Assembly (NCBI GenBank): GCA_003644895.1
Contig: QNDO01000024.1
Location: forward strand, 1-12,498
DNA length: 12,498 nucleotides
Source of the DNA: Candidatus Hydrothermota bacterium
GTDB taxonomy: Bacteria; Hydrothermota; Hydrothermia; UBA1063
Reading direction: 5' to 3'
The position numbers and the translations under genes are program-made. The first letter of the stretch is position 1. The number at the start of each line of letters is the position of its first letter. This document shows, one piece after another, positions 1 through 7,243 of the stretch. The notes under the pieces were generated by a model, which was not told the DNA's origin, ran no database searches, and worked only from the letters and a program-made list of their open reading frames with translations.

Positions 1-926
1 AAATGCCCCTCATGTAAATCGAGTTCTGGGGATGGAGTATGTGCATATATACAATCCTCACAATTTTGCTGATTTGTTTCACAAAGCTTTTCCTTTCCTT
101 GTATCTGAAGAGTAACTATTTTTTCTTCTTCGTCAAATTCTTTCATAAATTTTAATACTTCTGCCTGTTGAGTATTTTTTGCCGTAAAATAAAAGACTTT
201 AAGGCCTCTTGTGAGAGCAAATTTTAAAACAGGAAATAAAATAGCAGCTGTTTTACCAGTACCTGAGGGTGCTTCAATTAGAATATTCTTTTTCTCCTCG
301 AGAAATGCTGGGATATATTGAAGAAGTTTAACCTGATTGTTTCTCGGTATACGATATGGGAATTTTAACTTTCCAATGTACTTTATCAATTCTTTTCCTC
401 TTTCATAATGAAGCTTTTCATTCAATATTAAATTTTCTAGCATTCTCAGAAGTTTTTGTTCAATGTTCTCATTAATTTCAAATATCTTTTCCCTTCTATC
501 TGGAAGAATGATTACATGTAGAAAGCACCTCACGGTTTTTCCTGAAGATTTCTTTGCCATAAGGCCGTAGATAGAGAGTTGGAATCTCCATCTTTCATAT
601 TCTGTGAGATCAAATGATTCCTCATCTGCTGAATCAAAAATCACAGTTTTGATCTCATGAACCTCCGCATATGTTTCTCCCTCCAGATAGGCATCAACCC
701 TCCCGTGGAGTTTAACACTCCATTCCCTAATATTGACCTGAAATTCTAGTTTTTTTTCGGGAATTAAATCCGGCATTCTGGTTTTTAACTCTTTTTCTAT
801 TTTTCTATGTAATAATATACCTTCCCTGAGACGCTCTGGAGTAGCTCCTCTGATTTTCCCTAAGGCAAAATCCAGTAGTTCACTTACGGAAATCTCCAAT
901 TTCCGATTCTCAAAATCCAGCTTCAT
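1..926 (-). CDS. RecB/Cas4-like nuclease fused to XPD/DinG-type Fe-S helicase (N-terminal part, runs off window)
   Basis: This open frame starts at ATG 926 and leaves the window after 308 codons, so the C-terminal helicase half is not seen. Residues 1-170 look like a PD-(D/E)XK nuclease of the RecB/Cas4 type: H40, GRVD with D78, EIK with E91 and K93, then Q116-x3-Y120. From about residue 188 a superfamily 2 helicase begins, with a Q-motif-like stretch around Q198, Walker A APSGTGKT at 219-226, and cysteines C282, C289 and C292 placed like the Fe-S cluster ligands of XPD/DinG. The expected role is ATP-driven unwinding linked to cleavage of DNA ends or flaps, in repair or defence. There is no good ribosome binding site; a TATAAA (945-950, reverse strand) may be its -10. 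It is divergent from the gene at 1019. The family call is confident; the biological role is not known. Confidence 0.85.
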   Translation of the reverse strand, partial: MKLDFENRKLEISVSELLDFALGKIRGATPERLREGILLHRKIEKELKTRMPDLIPEKKLEFQVNIREWSVKLHGRVDAYLEGETYAEVHEIKTVIFDSADEESFDLTEYERWRFQLSIYGLMAKKSSGKTVRCFLHVIILPDRREKIFEINENIEQKLLRMLENLILNEKLHYERGKELIKYIGKLKFPYRIPRNNQVKLLQYIPAFLEEKKNILIEAPSGTGKTAAILFPVLKFALTRGLKVFYFTAKNTQQAEVLKFMKEFDEEEKIVTLQIQGKEKLCETNQQNCEDCIYAHTPSPELDLHEGH

Positions 927-956
927 CTTAAAAAATTACACTTCTTTATATGAAAA

Positions 957-970
957 TTCAAAGCTTTGAA
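957..970. promoter_or_regulatory. 14-bp perfect palindrome, candidate shared operator
   Basis: TTCAAAGCTTTGAA is a perfect inverted repeat in the divergent intergenic region. It overlaps the -35 hexamer of the plus-strand promoter (966-971) and lies just upstream of a possible minus-strand -10 (TATAAA, 945-950). A dimeric regulator binding here could control both genes. The palindrome is seen directly; its use as an operator is inference. Confidence 0.4.
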
Positions 971-993
971 CATTTTGTGATAAGATTTATAAT
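966..993 (+). promoter_or_regulatory. sigma70-type promoter for the 1019-4579 gene
   Basis: TTGAAC (966-971) and TATAAT (988-993) are separated by 16 bases, a near-consensus housekeeping promoter. Transcription would start near 1000, so the first usable start codon is ATG 1019, which follows AAGGAGGT at 1008-1015. This rules out the in-frame ATG at 950, which lies upstream of the promoter. Confidence 0.7.
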
Positions 994-1018
994 TTATTAT
1001 AAGAAAAAAGGAGGTAAG

Positions 1019-4000
1019 ATGAATATCTGGATTCTGGTATTCCTTATATTTACACAGTGGGAATACACCAGAGATACAATTGATTTGGTTATCCCCCCGG
1101 GTAAAATAGTGACGCTCAACAGCGATGCACATAAAACCCAATTAGATTCAATGCTCTCACTAAAAATTCCTGCATGGATTAAGGATAAGCTCATCAACAA
1201 GCTTGAGGATTTGGAAATGGAGGAAATCCCTGATAGTGTTATGGACTTTACCATAAATAAGGAAAGAAAACTGGTTTATATAACTCCAAAGGGTTTATAT
1301 TCGGAAGGGAAGCTCGTCACTCCTCTCCGCCACCCTGAGTATTACCGGCTCGGTGTAAGCGGTGATTATCTCGTAAAGAATACAGGAGAAGTAATTGACC
1401 TGCAGGGGAGAAAAGTAGCAGAAATATTGCCCGAAGTTACGGATTTTTTAATAAATAGAGGCAATTATCTTTTTGTTAAAGATAAAAGACTTTTAAAAAA
1501 ACAAAAAATCTATTTTCTCGATAAAAAAATATCCTCGTTTCAAATAGAAAATGTGGTGTCCATTGCAGGTTTTAATAATGGACTCCTGATTTTTACACAG
1601 GATGGTATCTACAGGTCTCAAAAAGGTCATTTCATCAGAATATTGCCACTTAAAATACAGGCACAAAAATTGAGGGTGATTCTTAACCATGAGGGAGCAA
1701 TTGAAAGAATAATTTATCTCGCAAAAGGGAGATTAAAGTCTTTTAGTGTAAATACAATACCTCTTATAACACTTAATACAAGCAACCAATTTATGAAGAT
1801 AAGCCCTTCTCATGGATTTTCACTGGCCTTTCGGAATAAAGATACCCTTATTGCTCTGGATAACGGTCTAATTCTATCAAATCTAAAGGATACACTTATG
1901 CAAACAGATGCCTATCCTATTATAAAGGTATACGGCGTTGATTCCGACGGTTTAATGGATATCCTGATAGGTGGTAAAAGGGGATCGATTCAAATTAGAT
2001 ACGGAAATGGAAGAGATACCACCATAAACTTACAATCAGGGCAATATTCATCACCCACAGTGTTTAATGGACACATTGTAACTGGGGCCCTGGACGGAAA
2101 AATTTATGGAGACCCACTTCTTAAAAATATAGATGTGGGAAGTTCTTCAGTCCCCGCTTGTTATGATTTCAACAGAGATGGCATCGATGATATAGTTATA
2201 GGTAATCAGGACGGCAAGGTATATCTATATCTATCTCCGGATTATAGTGATGGAATATTCCTATATGATGCAGGAGAACTGTCAAGGCCAGTGATACATG
2301 ATGTGGACGCAGATGGGCTTCCAGATATCGTGGTAACCAATGTGGAAGGGAAGGCATACTTCTTAAAAAATTATGGAAATTTACGATTTGTTGAAACAGC
2401 CAGCTTTATGATGGAAACCGAGGAATTCAAAGACCTCTCAAATCGTTACATAAACCAGGGAATGCCTGTAAGAATCAGGACAGGAAAAATATATGTTGAT
2501 AAACTTCTTGAACTTTTAAAGAGCTGTGATTCCAAAATAATAGACGAGGTTGCCTTTTCCATTGCCTATATGCCTTCAGAAGTATTAAGGGCCATGATAA
2601 AAATGGGAAATATAGACCTTTTAAAGCTAAATGCAGAATCAATTTATAGAATGGCGGATATAACACCTTACGCAAAGATCATAGAGGCAGAAAACTACAC
2701 TACAATTGTCTATGACTCAGTAGATACACTCCCCTACCTTGATTATTATTTCTATGTTGTTCATCCAAGAATACTTTACGAGATTCCTGCACGGATAGAT
2801 GTCTCATTCTGGGACAAACCGCCATCTTATTATGGTATGAGTGAGAAAGAGTGGCTGAAATACAGCAAATATCAGATTTATAGAAAGAATGGACAATTCT
2901 GGAGATTATACTGGGAGAATTACGACCCACTTCTGAATCTAATCAAAAAATCAAGAACTCTCCTTGAAACTGCTAAGAATATCCACCAGTATTTCACCTG
3001 GAACAGAGAAAATGCTATAATGCGATTTGGATACCTTACACAGGACCTCCAGCCTCTTTTGATCTGGGCTAAAAAATACGGTTCCTGTGGCGAGCAATCC
3101 ATACTCCTTGCTTCCATCGCAAGGACTGCATTGATCCCTATATACGTTGTTACAGACCGAGGAGAAGATCACCAGTGGAATGAATTCTGGTACCAGGGAA
3201 CATGGCATCACTGGGATCTTAATATGAAAAAAGGTATAGATAATCCCAGCGCTTCTGCTGAGGGGATGAAGAAAAATGTTTCTTCTGTAACAGGGTGGAG
3301 ACCGGATGATCATCTGTTTGATGTAACATCTCACGGATACACTGAAACTGGTTTATTGAAAATTACTGTGTTGGCATCTAATAATATTCCAGCTGATGGA
3401 GCTCTGGTAGTTGTGAGAAGTCATTGGAACAATAGAAATTCAGTTGCTATCTGGGGATATACCAATGAAAATGGAGAAATATCTTTTAATCTTGGATACG
3501 AACCCCTCGGATACACTGTTGAAGCACTATCCCCTTTGGGAATAGCCGGCATCAGTAATCTTTTCTTGAATGAACATGACACTGTGGAAATAACATTAAA
3601 ACTCCCTTTGGAATTTAGGCAGGAAATTCCCACCTCCTTTAAGCCTGATTCCTTAAAATTAGTTAAAGGGGAACTGTTTATAAAGGTACCCGATTTTATC
3701 ACCGGAGCTCCCTACAGAATCATAAATTCGTATATCAGGGACACTGTCAAATACAGAGGCACTGGTATTAAAAAAATCAAAATAGCAAACCTAAGTAACA
3801 CCATCTTCACTATGGTGCATGGAAAAACAGCAATTTTTAACCCATATATTTTATCTTGGATGAGGCTATCTCTGGAAATCACGCGAAAATACAGAAGAAA
3901 ACCTCCAAAAATTAATGTGGTTTTTGATACAGAAAAACCTTATTTTCAAGGTGATAAGATTAAATTTGAAATTTTCGCAGAGGACGAGGCTGGTATCAGG

Positions 4001-4579
4001 GCCGTATATTTCTCAAATGATGGTGGTAAAAGATGGCAAAAGATAGGCTCCGGGAACCATATGATCTTTCAATGGAATACCTCTTCCGGAGGTCCTATTC
4101 CTCCTGGACCATATAAAATCCTCTTTAAAGTCCGTGATAAAAGCAATCTCGAGACTATCTCTGACACTCTTAAAATAGAACTTTTACCTCAGAACTTCTT
4201 TAAAGATCAGCTTGTATATCAGGATAACCCCGAAGACACCATTCCCGATGCTAGCTGGATTTACGGCCCATTATTTTTAAAAGATACGTTGAGGTTTGTA
4301 TTGATAACCACAAACTCTACAGAAAAGGGACTTGATCTCGATCTTTTCCTCATAAGGGACAAAAATGGAAACCTCAAAGTAGATTCCAAAAAAGAGATAA
4401 TAGCAAAATCCACGAGCCCCACCAACAGGGAGAAAATATATGTTAATTTCCTTCCTCCTGGAGTCTACTGGATTTATGCTCAGGGATGCACAGTAGAGGA
4501 CCACGGCCCCAAGAAGTTTGATATTAAATTTTCGTTTAAAGTAAATAAAAATATGGAGATAGTGGACTATGGCTATTAA
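1019..4579 (+). CDS. Exported protein with FG-GAP-type repeats and a transglutaminase-like domain
   Basis: This 1186-residue protein starts with a short hydrophobic segment (about residues 3-12) that probably acts as a signal peptide; no lipobox is seen. Residues about 300-445 carry three Asp-rich FG-GAP/VCBS-type calcium-loop repeats around D308-D314, D383-D391 and D428-D436, a beta-propeller signature. Residues about 670-740 form a transglutaminase-like core with GSCGEQ (C690), DHQWNEFW (H718) and HWDLN (D733), a complete Cys-His-Asp triad, so an active papain-like fold is likely. Residues about 780-850 resemble a carboxypeptidase-regulatory/Ig-like domain. A further Ig-like domain and a PPC-like beta domain end the protein. 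It probably works outside the cytoplasm as a peptidase or amide-cleaving enzyme; the substrate is unknown. The start at 1019 has a strong ribosome binding site. The next gene overlaps its 3' end by 11 bases. Confidence 0.85.
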   Translation: MNIWILVFLIFTQWEYTRDTIDLVIPPGKIVTLNSDAHKTQLDSMLSLKIPAWIKDKLINKLEDLEMEEIPDSVMDFTINKERKLVYITPKGLYSEGKLVTPLRHPEYYRLGVSGDYLVKNTGEVIDLQGRKVAEILPEVTDFLINRGNYLFVKDKRLLKKQKIYFLDKKISSFQIENVVSIAGFNNGLLIFTQDGIYRSQKGHFIRILPLKIQAQKLRVILNHEGAIERIIYLAKGRLKSFSVNTIPLITLNTSNQFMKISPSHGFSLAFRNKDTLIALDNGLILSNLKDTLMQTDAYPIIKVYGVDSDGLMDILIGGKRGSIQIRYGNGRDTTINLQSGQYSSPTVFNGHIVTGALDGKIYGDPLLKNIDVGSSSVPACYDFNRDGIDDIVIGNQDGKVYLYLSPDYSDGIFLYDAGELSRPVIHDVDADGLPDIVVTNVEGKAYFLKNYGNLRFVETASFMMETEEFKDLSNRYINQGMPVRIRTGKIYVDKLLELLKSCDSKIIDEVAFSIAYMPSEVLRAMIKMGNIDLLKLNAESIYRMADITPYAKIIEAENYTTIVYDSVDTLPYLDYYFYVVHPRILYEIPARIDVSFWDKPPSYYGMSEKEWLKYSKYQIYRKNGQFWRLYWENYDPLLNLIKKSRTLLETAKNIHQYFTWNRENAIMRFGYLTQDLQPLLIWAKKYGSCGEQSILLASIARTALIPIYVVTDRGEDHQWNEFWYQGTWHHWDLNMKKGIDNPSASAEGMKKNVSSVTGWRPDDHLFDVTSHGYTETGLLKITVLASNNIPADGALVVVRSHWNNRNSVAIWGYTNENGEISFNLGYEPLGYTVEALSPLGIAGISNLFLNEHDTVEITLKLPLEFRQEIPTSFKPDSLKLVKGELFIKVPDFITGAPYRIINSYIRDTVKYRGTGIKKIKIANLSNTIFTMVHGKTAIFNPYILSWMRLSLEITRKYRRKPPKINVVFDTEKPYFQGDKIKFEIFAEDEAGIRAVYFSNDGGKRWQKIGSGNHMIFQWNTSSGGPIPPGPYKILFKVRDKSNLETISDTLKIELLPQNFFKDQLVYQDNPEDTIPDASWIYGPLFLKDTLRFVLITTNSTEKGLDLDLFLIRDKNGNLKVDSKKEIIAKSTSPTNREKIYVNFLPPGVYWIYAQGCTVEDHGPKKFDIKFSFKVNKNMEIVDYGY

Positions 4580-5015
4580 AGAGGATTTCTTTGATATAAT
4601 AATATATTCTATATATAAATCTATCTTTGAAATGGTAGGAGAACAAGCATGGGAGATTGTGTGGAGGTCTGGTGAAATAGCGCTCAAGCAAATTGAAGAA
4701 AAAATGGGTGTAATAGAGAGTGATCTTTTCAAATCGCTCCAAAATCTGGCAAGATATTTAGAGGATATGGGATATGTTTCAAGTATAGAATTCAAGAAAC
4801 TATCTCAAAAAAGATTCCAATATATAATGTCCAACCCTGTAATACTGCAGGGGGCAACATCCCTGATAGCTGAAAAAATGGTCCCTCCGCATATTTCCAC
4901 TTCGCTGATGTTCGCTCTTTTAAAACGTTTTAATAAACAAGCAAAGATGGTGAGAGAGCCTGAATTTCTGGAAGACGGGAGAGTTGTGGAAACTTGGGAA
5001 ATAGAAAGCTATTGA
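4569..5015 (+). CDS. Hypothetical protein, 148 residues
   Basis: I do not recognise the family. The protein is soluble-looking, with no signal peptide, membrane segment or cysteines. It appears mainly alpha-helical, with amphipathic stretches over most of its length and an acidic C-terminal tail. Its ATG lies inside the end of the upstream gene, overlapping by 11 bases in a different frame, with GGAG (4555-4558) as a possible ribosome binding site. Translational coupling to the exported transglutaminase-like protein is therefore likely. Because one partner seems exported and this one cytoplasmic, a direct complex is not obvious. A sensor or ligand-binding domain is possible but nothing in the sequence proves it. 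Confidence 0.75.
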   Translation: MAIKEDFFDIIIYSIYKSIFEMVGEQAWEIVWRSGEIALKQIEEKMGVIESDLFKSLQNLARYLEDMGYVSSIEFKKLSQKRFQYIMSNPVILQGATSLIAEKMVPPHISTSLMFALLKRFNKQAKMVREPEFLEDGRVVETWEIESY

Positions 5016-5061
5016 AAAAATGAAACTAATGCATTATATAATTTAAAAGAGGAATGATAAT

Positions 5062-5229
5062 ATGGAAAAGTTAACGTATCTGGATGTTATAGATATTGCC
5101 CTGAATCTTTCCAACGAAGCTAAGAATTTCTATGAGAGTTTACTAAAAGAAATTGAAGAGGAGGTAATAGAAAAAGAGAGAGAATCTCTTATTGAGCTTT
5201 ACAGGAAGCTCAATAAGCTATCTAGGTAA
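5062..5229 (+). CDS. Small helical protein, 55 residues
   Basis: ATG 5062 follows AGAGGA (5048-5053) at a good distance and the frame runs 55 codons to TAA 5227-5229. The product is highly charged and should be nearly all helix. Residues about 7-25 (DVIDIALNLSNEAKNFYESL) resemble the first helix of rubrerythrin/ferritin-like proteins, where a Glu followed by Ala and Tyr is typical. The rest of a four-helix bundle is missing, so it could only act as an oligomer, or the likeness is coincidental coiled-coil character. It is third in a row of plus-strand genes after 4569-5015 (46-base gap) and ends 20 bases before the riboswitch. The last 14 codons contain a perfect 12-bp inverted repeat. Confidence 0.65.
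   Translation: MEKLTYLDVIDIALNLSNEAKNFYESLLKEIEEEVIEKERESLIELYRKLNKLSR
5188..5217 (+). repeat. Perfect 12-bp inverted repeat (hairpin) at the 3' end of the 55-residue gene
   Basis: CTTATTGAGCTT (5188-5199) is the exact reverse complement of AAGCTCAATAAG (5206-5217), with loop TACAGG. It lies wholly inside coding sequence. No U-tract follows, so it is not a standard intrinsic terminator. It could protect a processed 3' end, act as an operator, or insulate the riboswitch from upstream reading. Confidence 0.6.
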
Positions 5230-5249
5230 AGTATTGCTCTTTTAAAAAT

Positions 5250-5404
5250 ACTCCGGTGAAGGGAACAGGGTGAGAGTCCCTGGCTGCCCCCGCAACCGTG
5301 AGTGGCATTAAAGGATACCATAATAGCCACTGGATGGTAGGGTGAAAGCTCTCCATCCGGGAAGGCATGGTATCTGCCATGAGCCGGGAGACCTGAACCG
5401 GAGT
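5250..5404 (+). promoter_or_regulatory. Cobalamin (B12) riboswitch aptamer
   Basis: The conserved parts of the RF00174-type aptamer are present in order: GAAGGGAA (5258-5265), a short hairpin 5266-5282, CTGCCCCCGCAACCGTGA (5284-5301), a variable hairpin closed by GTGGC/GCCAC (5302-5306/5326-5330), GGGAAGG (5359-5365), and the B12-box region GAGCCGGGAGACCTGAACCGG ending near 5401. The aptamer is closed by a perfect 8-bp stem, ACTCCGGT (5250-5257) with ACCGGAGT (5397-5404), which fixes its limits. Such RNAs bind adenosyl- or other cobalamins and turn off B12 uptake or synthesis genes when the cofactor is plentiful. The gene directly downstream is a BtuB-like receptor, which fits. No strong promoter consensus is seen immediately upstream. 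Confidence 0.96.
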
Positions 5405-5409
5405 CATGA

Positions 5410-5469
5410 CTTCTACCCCCGGGGGTAAGGGGTAGGAGAGACAGGCTGCAAATCAGGGCCTCGATCTCC
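5410..5469 (+). promoter_or_regulatory. Riboswitch expression platform: competing hairpins
   Basis: Two mutually exclusive structures can be drawn. Hairpin A pairs 5410-5419 with 5429-5438 (10 bp, mostly C-G, 9-base loop). Alternative B pairs GGAGA (5435-5439) and AGGC (5443-5446) with GCCT (5458-5461) and TCTCC (5465-5469). B uses the left arm of the terminator and so acts as an antiterminator. A takes GGAG away from B and so would favour termination. The loop of A contains GGTA (5424-5427), complementary to TACC (5316-5319) in the loop of the variable aptamer hairpin, a possible ligand-dependent kissing contact. The pairings are seen; the switching model is inference. Confidence 0.6.
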
Positions 5470-5494
5470 TTATTCCGGGGGTCGGGGCTTTTTT
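5458..5494 (+). terminator. Riboswitch-controlled intrinsic terminator
   Basis: A 12-bp stem pairs 5458-5469 with 5477-5488 (nine Watson-Crick and three G-U pairs) around a 7-base loop, followed by six T residues (5489-5494). It lies between the aptamer and the receptor's ribosome binding site (GGAGGT, 5498-5503). This indicates control by transcription termination rather than by hiding the ribosome binding site. Confidence 0.85.
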
Positions 5495-5506
5495 ATTGGA
5501 GGTAAA

Positions 5507-7243
5507 ATGAAACTTTTGGTTATATTGATACTTTCACAGATATACTGGCAGGACACAATCGTTGTTCAAGCAGATTATACTAAAAGATTTACATCCTTTA
5601 CATTCCCTTATAACTTTCACTACATTAACTTGGATATTGCTGGTCCTGATTTAAATGGCCTCCCTGGTATAGTTCCTCTTCTGGGAGCCAATTACGGCAC
5701 AATCACACTAGGCGGTACAACGCCAGAAGAAAATACAATCCTTTTGAATGGTATTCCTCTCACAGACCCCCAATCTGGATATACGGATATAACCTTACTT
5801 CCCCGGGATATGATTTCGGGTATTGAGCTCATACATAGTGGTTCTGTTTTTTCGGGTTCCAATGGAATAGGAGGTATTGTCAATCTTTTACCATCAGAAG
5901 GTGGGATGTTGGGGATTAGATTAGGAAAATACAGAAGATCCTTTTTCCTTTCTCCCTTATCCACACCCAAGATAAATTTTTCATTTTATTATGAAGCTTT
6001 TCCAGATTCTTTCTCCTATCAAAATGAGTTTAACAAGGAAGTTTATTATAGAAATACCAAATACACCAAAAAAGCCCTCTATTGGAGAAGTAGTATTATG
6101 ATCCCCTTTTCCTTTATTTTCCTGGTGAGAGAAAGTGGAGCACCTGGGCCGGAGGGCTCCACTTTAACCGCCTCGAAGGAAGAAAAACTCTATGGATTCA
6201 GAATAACAAAAGAAATTGGCAAAATTCTATTTTCTTTATCTGGGAATGAGCATTTTCTTAAATATATTGGAACAGATAATATTGATACTCACAGAACCAG
6301 AGCTATATACACACATTTAAAATATTCATGGGTGTATTGTGGCTTAAATCTAGACGAAGTTGTATCCACAAAAATAGAGAAAAGGTGGAAATATGATGCC
6401 TATTTCAAGTTAGAGAAAACCATTAATTTAAGGTATCTTGATCTTAATGCTCATTTAAGATTGGATCATTTTCAGAATTTTAATATGGTTCCCACCTGGT
6501 CCTTATCTTTATACAGAAAATTTGGAAGAAATATGTTTTTCTTTGTTAACTTTTCGAGCAATTTCAGGTCCCCTACTTTTAATGAACTTTACTGGCCTGA
6601 AGACCGGTTTGCTGCAGGTAATTCTGAGCTTAAACCCGAATATTCAAAAAATATTGATGCAGGATTGAGAATGTTGTTACCCAACATATTTATAACTCTA
6701 TCCTTATACCATAAAAACATAAAAAACAAGATATTATGGACCAGTGACGGGAAATGGATACCAAAAAACTTTTCCCGGTTAAAAACCGCAGGAATAGAGT
6801 GGGAAATATCCTGGGAGACACAGAGATGGTTCTCAATTTATTTTTCAGGCAATCTTCTCAGAGCTTATGAAAATGATAAACCCTTTATATACAGACCTAA
6901 TATCTCATACCTGATCTCCAGCAAGATATTAAATCTAGTAAAACTACAGGTTTCCTATGTAGGTGAACGGCCCGCCAGGCTTAACAGTCCCAAAAAACTC
7001 CCAGCATTTTATCTGATCAACATGAAGGTTGAAAAAAACATTACCTTTAAAAAATACATTTTTCTGATAAAGTTTGGCATAGAGAACATACTTGACTGTA
7101 ATTATGAAATTATCCGGGGGTATCCTCAACCTGGAAGGGAGTTCTTTTTAAATTTAAATATAAAAAGGGGGTATTATGAAACGCTTTATATTCATAACCC
7201 TACTAATATTATTCTCGACCTTGCTTTCTTGTACAAAGAATGA
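5507..7243 (+). CDS. btuB: BtuB-like TonB-dependent outer-membrane cobalamin receptor
   Basis: This 578-residue protein is close in length to E. coli BtuB. A short signal peptide (about residues 1-14) is followed by DTIVVQA (16-22), strikingly like the DTLVVTA TonB box of E. coli BtuB. Residues up to about 130 form the plug, with ILLNGIPLTDPQSGY, a GIELIHSGS segment and GIGGIVNL; the rest is a beta-barrel, including FRSPTFNELYWPE and GNSELKPEYS, typical of BtuB/FepA-family receptors. It would import B12 or other corrinoids using TonB energy. ATG 5507 follows GGAGGT by three bases, right after the B12 riboswitch and terminator, so expression should fall when B12 is abundant. The usual C-terminal strand seems to end near I552, but the frame continues about 26 residues and overlaps the next gene by 68 bases, which is odd. 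Confidence 0.92.
   Translation: MKLLVILILSQIYWQDTIVVQADYTKRFTSFTFPYNFHYINLDIAGPDLNGLPGIVPLLGANYGTITLGGTTPEENTILLNGIPLTDPQSGYTDITLLPRDMISGIELIHSGSVFSGSNGIGGIVNLLPSEGGMLGIRLGKYRRSFFLSPLSTPKINFSFYYEAFPDSFSYQNEFNKEVYYRNTKYTKKALYWRSSIMIPFSFIFLVRESGAPGPEGSTLTASKEEKLYGFRITKEIGKILFSLSGNEHFLKYIGTDNIDTHRTRAIYTHLKYSWVYCGLNLDEVVSTKIEKRWKYDAYFKLEKTINLRYLDLNAHLRLDHFQNFNMVPTWSLSLYRKFGRNMFFFVNFSSNFRSPTFNELYWPEDRFAAGNSELKPEYSKNIDAGLRMLLPNIFITLSLYHKNIKNKILWTSDGKWIPKNFSRLKTAGIEWEISWETQRWFSIYFSGNLLRAYENDKPFIYRPNISYLISSKILNLVKLQVSYVGERPARLNSPKKLPAFYLINMKVEKNITFKKYIFLIKFGIENILDCNYEIIRGYPQPGREFFLNLNIKRGYYETLYIHNPTNIILDLAFLYKE

Noticed and set aside
950..1018. Longer N-terminus for the exported protein, from ATG 950
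   Set aside because: It lies upstream of the promoter and has no ribosome binding site, whereas ATG 1019 has AAGGAGGT and gives a plausible signal peptide.
2475..3702. Several minus-strand open frames of 65-127 codons opposite the exported protein
   Set aside because: They lie antisense to a well-supported gene, have no family likeness and no ribosome binding sites; they are shadows of its codon pattern.
4277..4795. 172-codon minus-strand open frame spanning the junction of two plus-strand genes
   Set aside because: It covers two coding regions with good support on the other strand and shows no recognisable domain.
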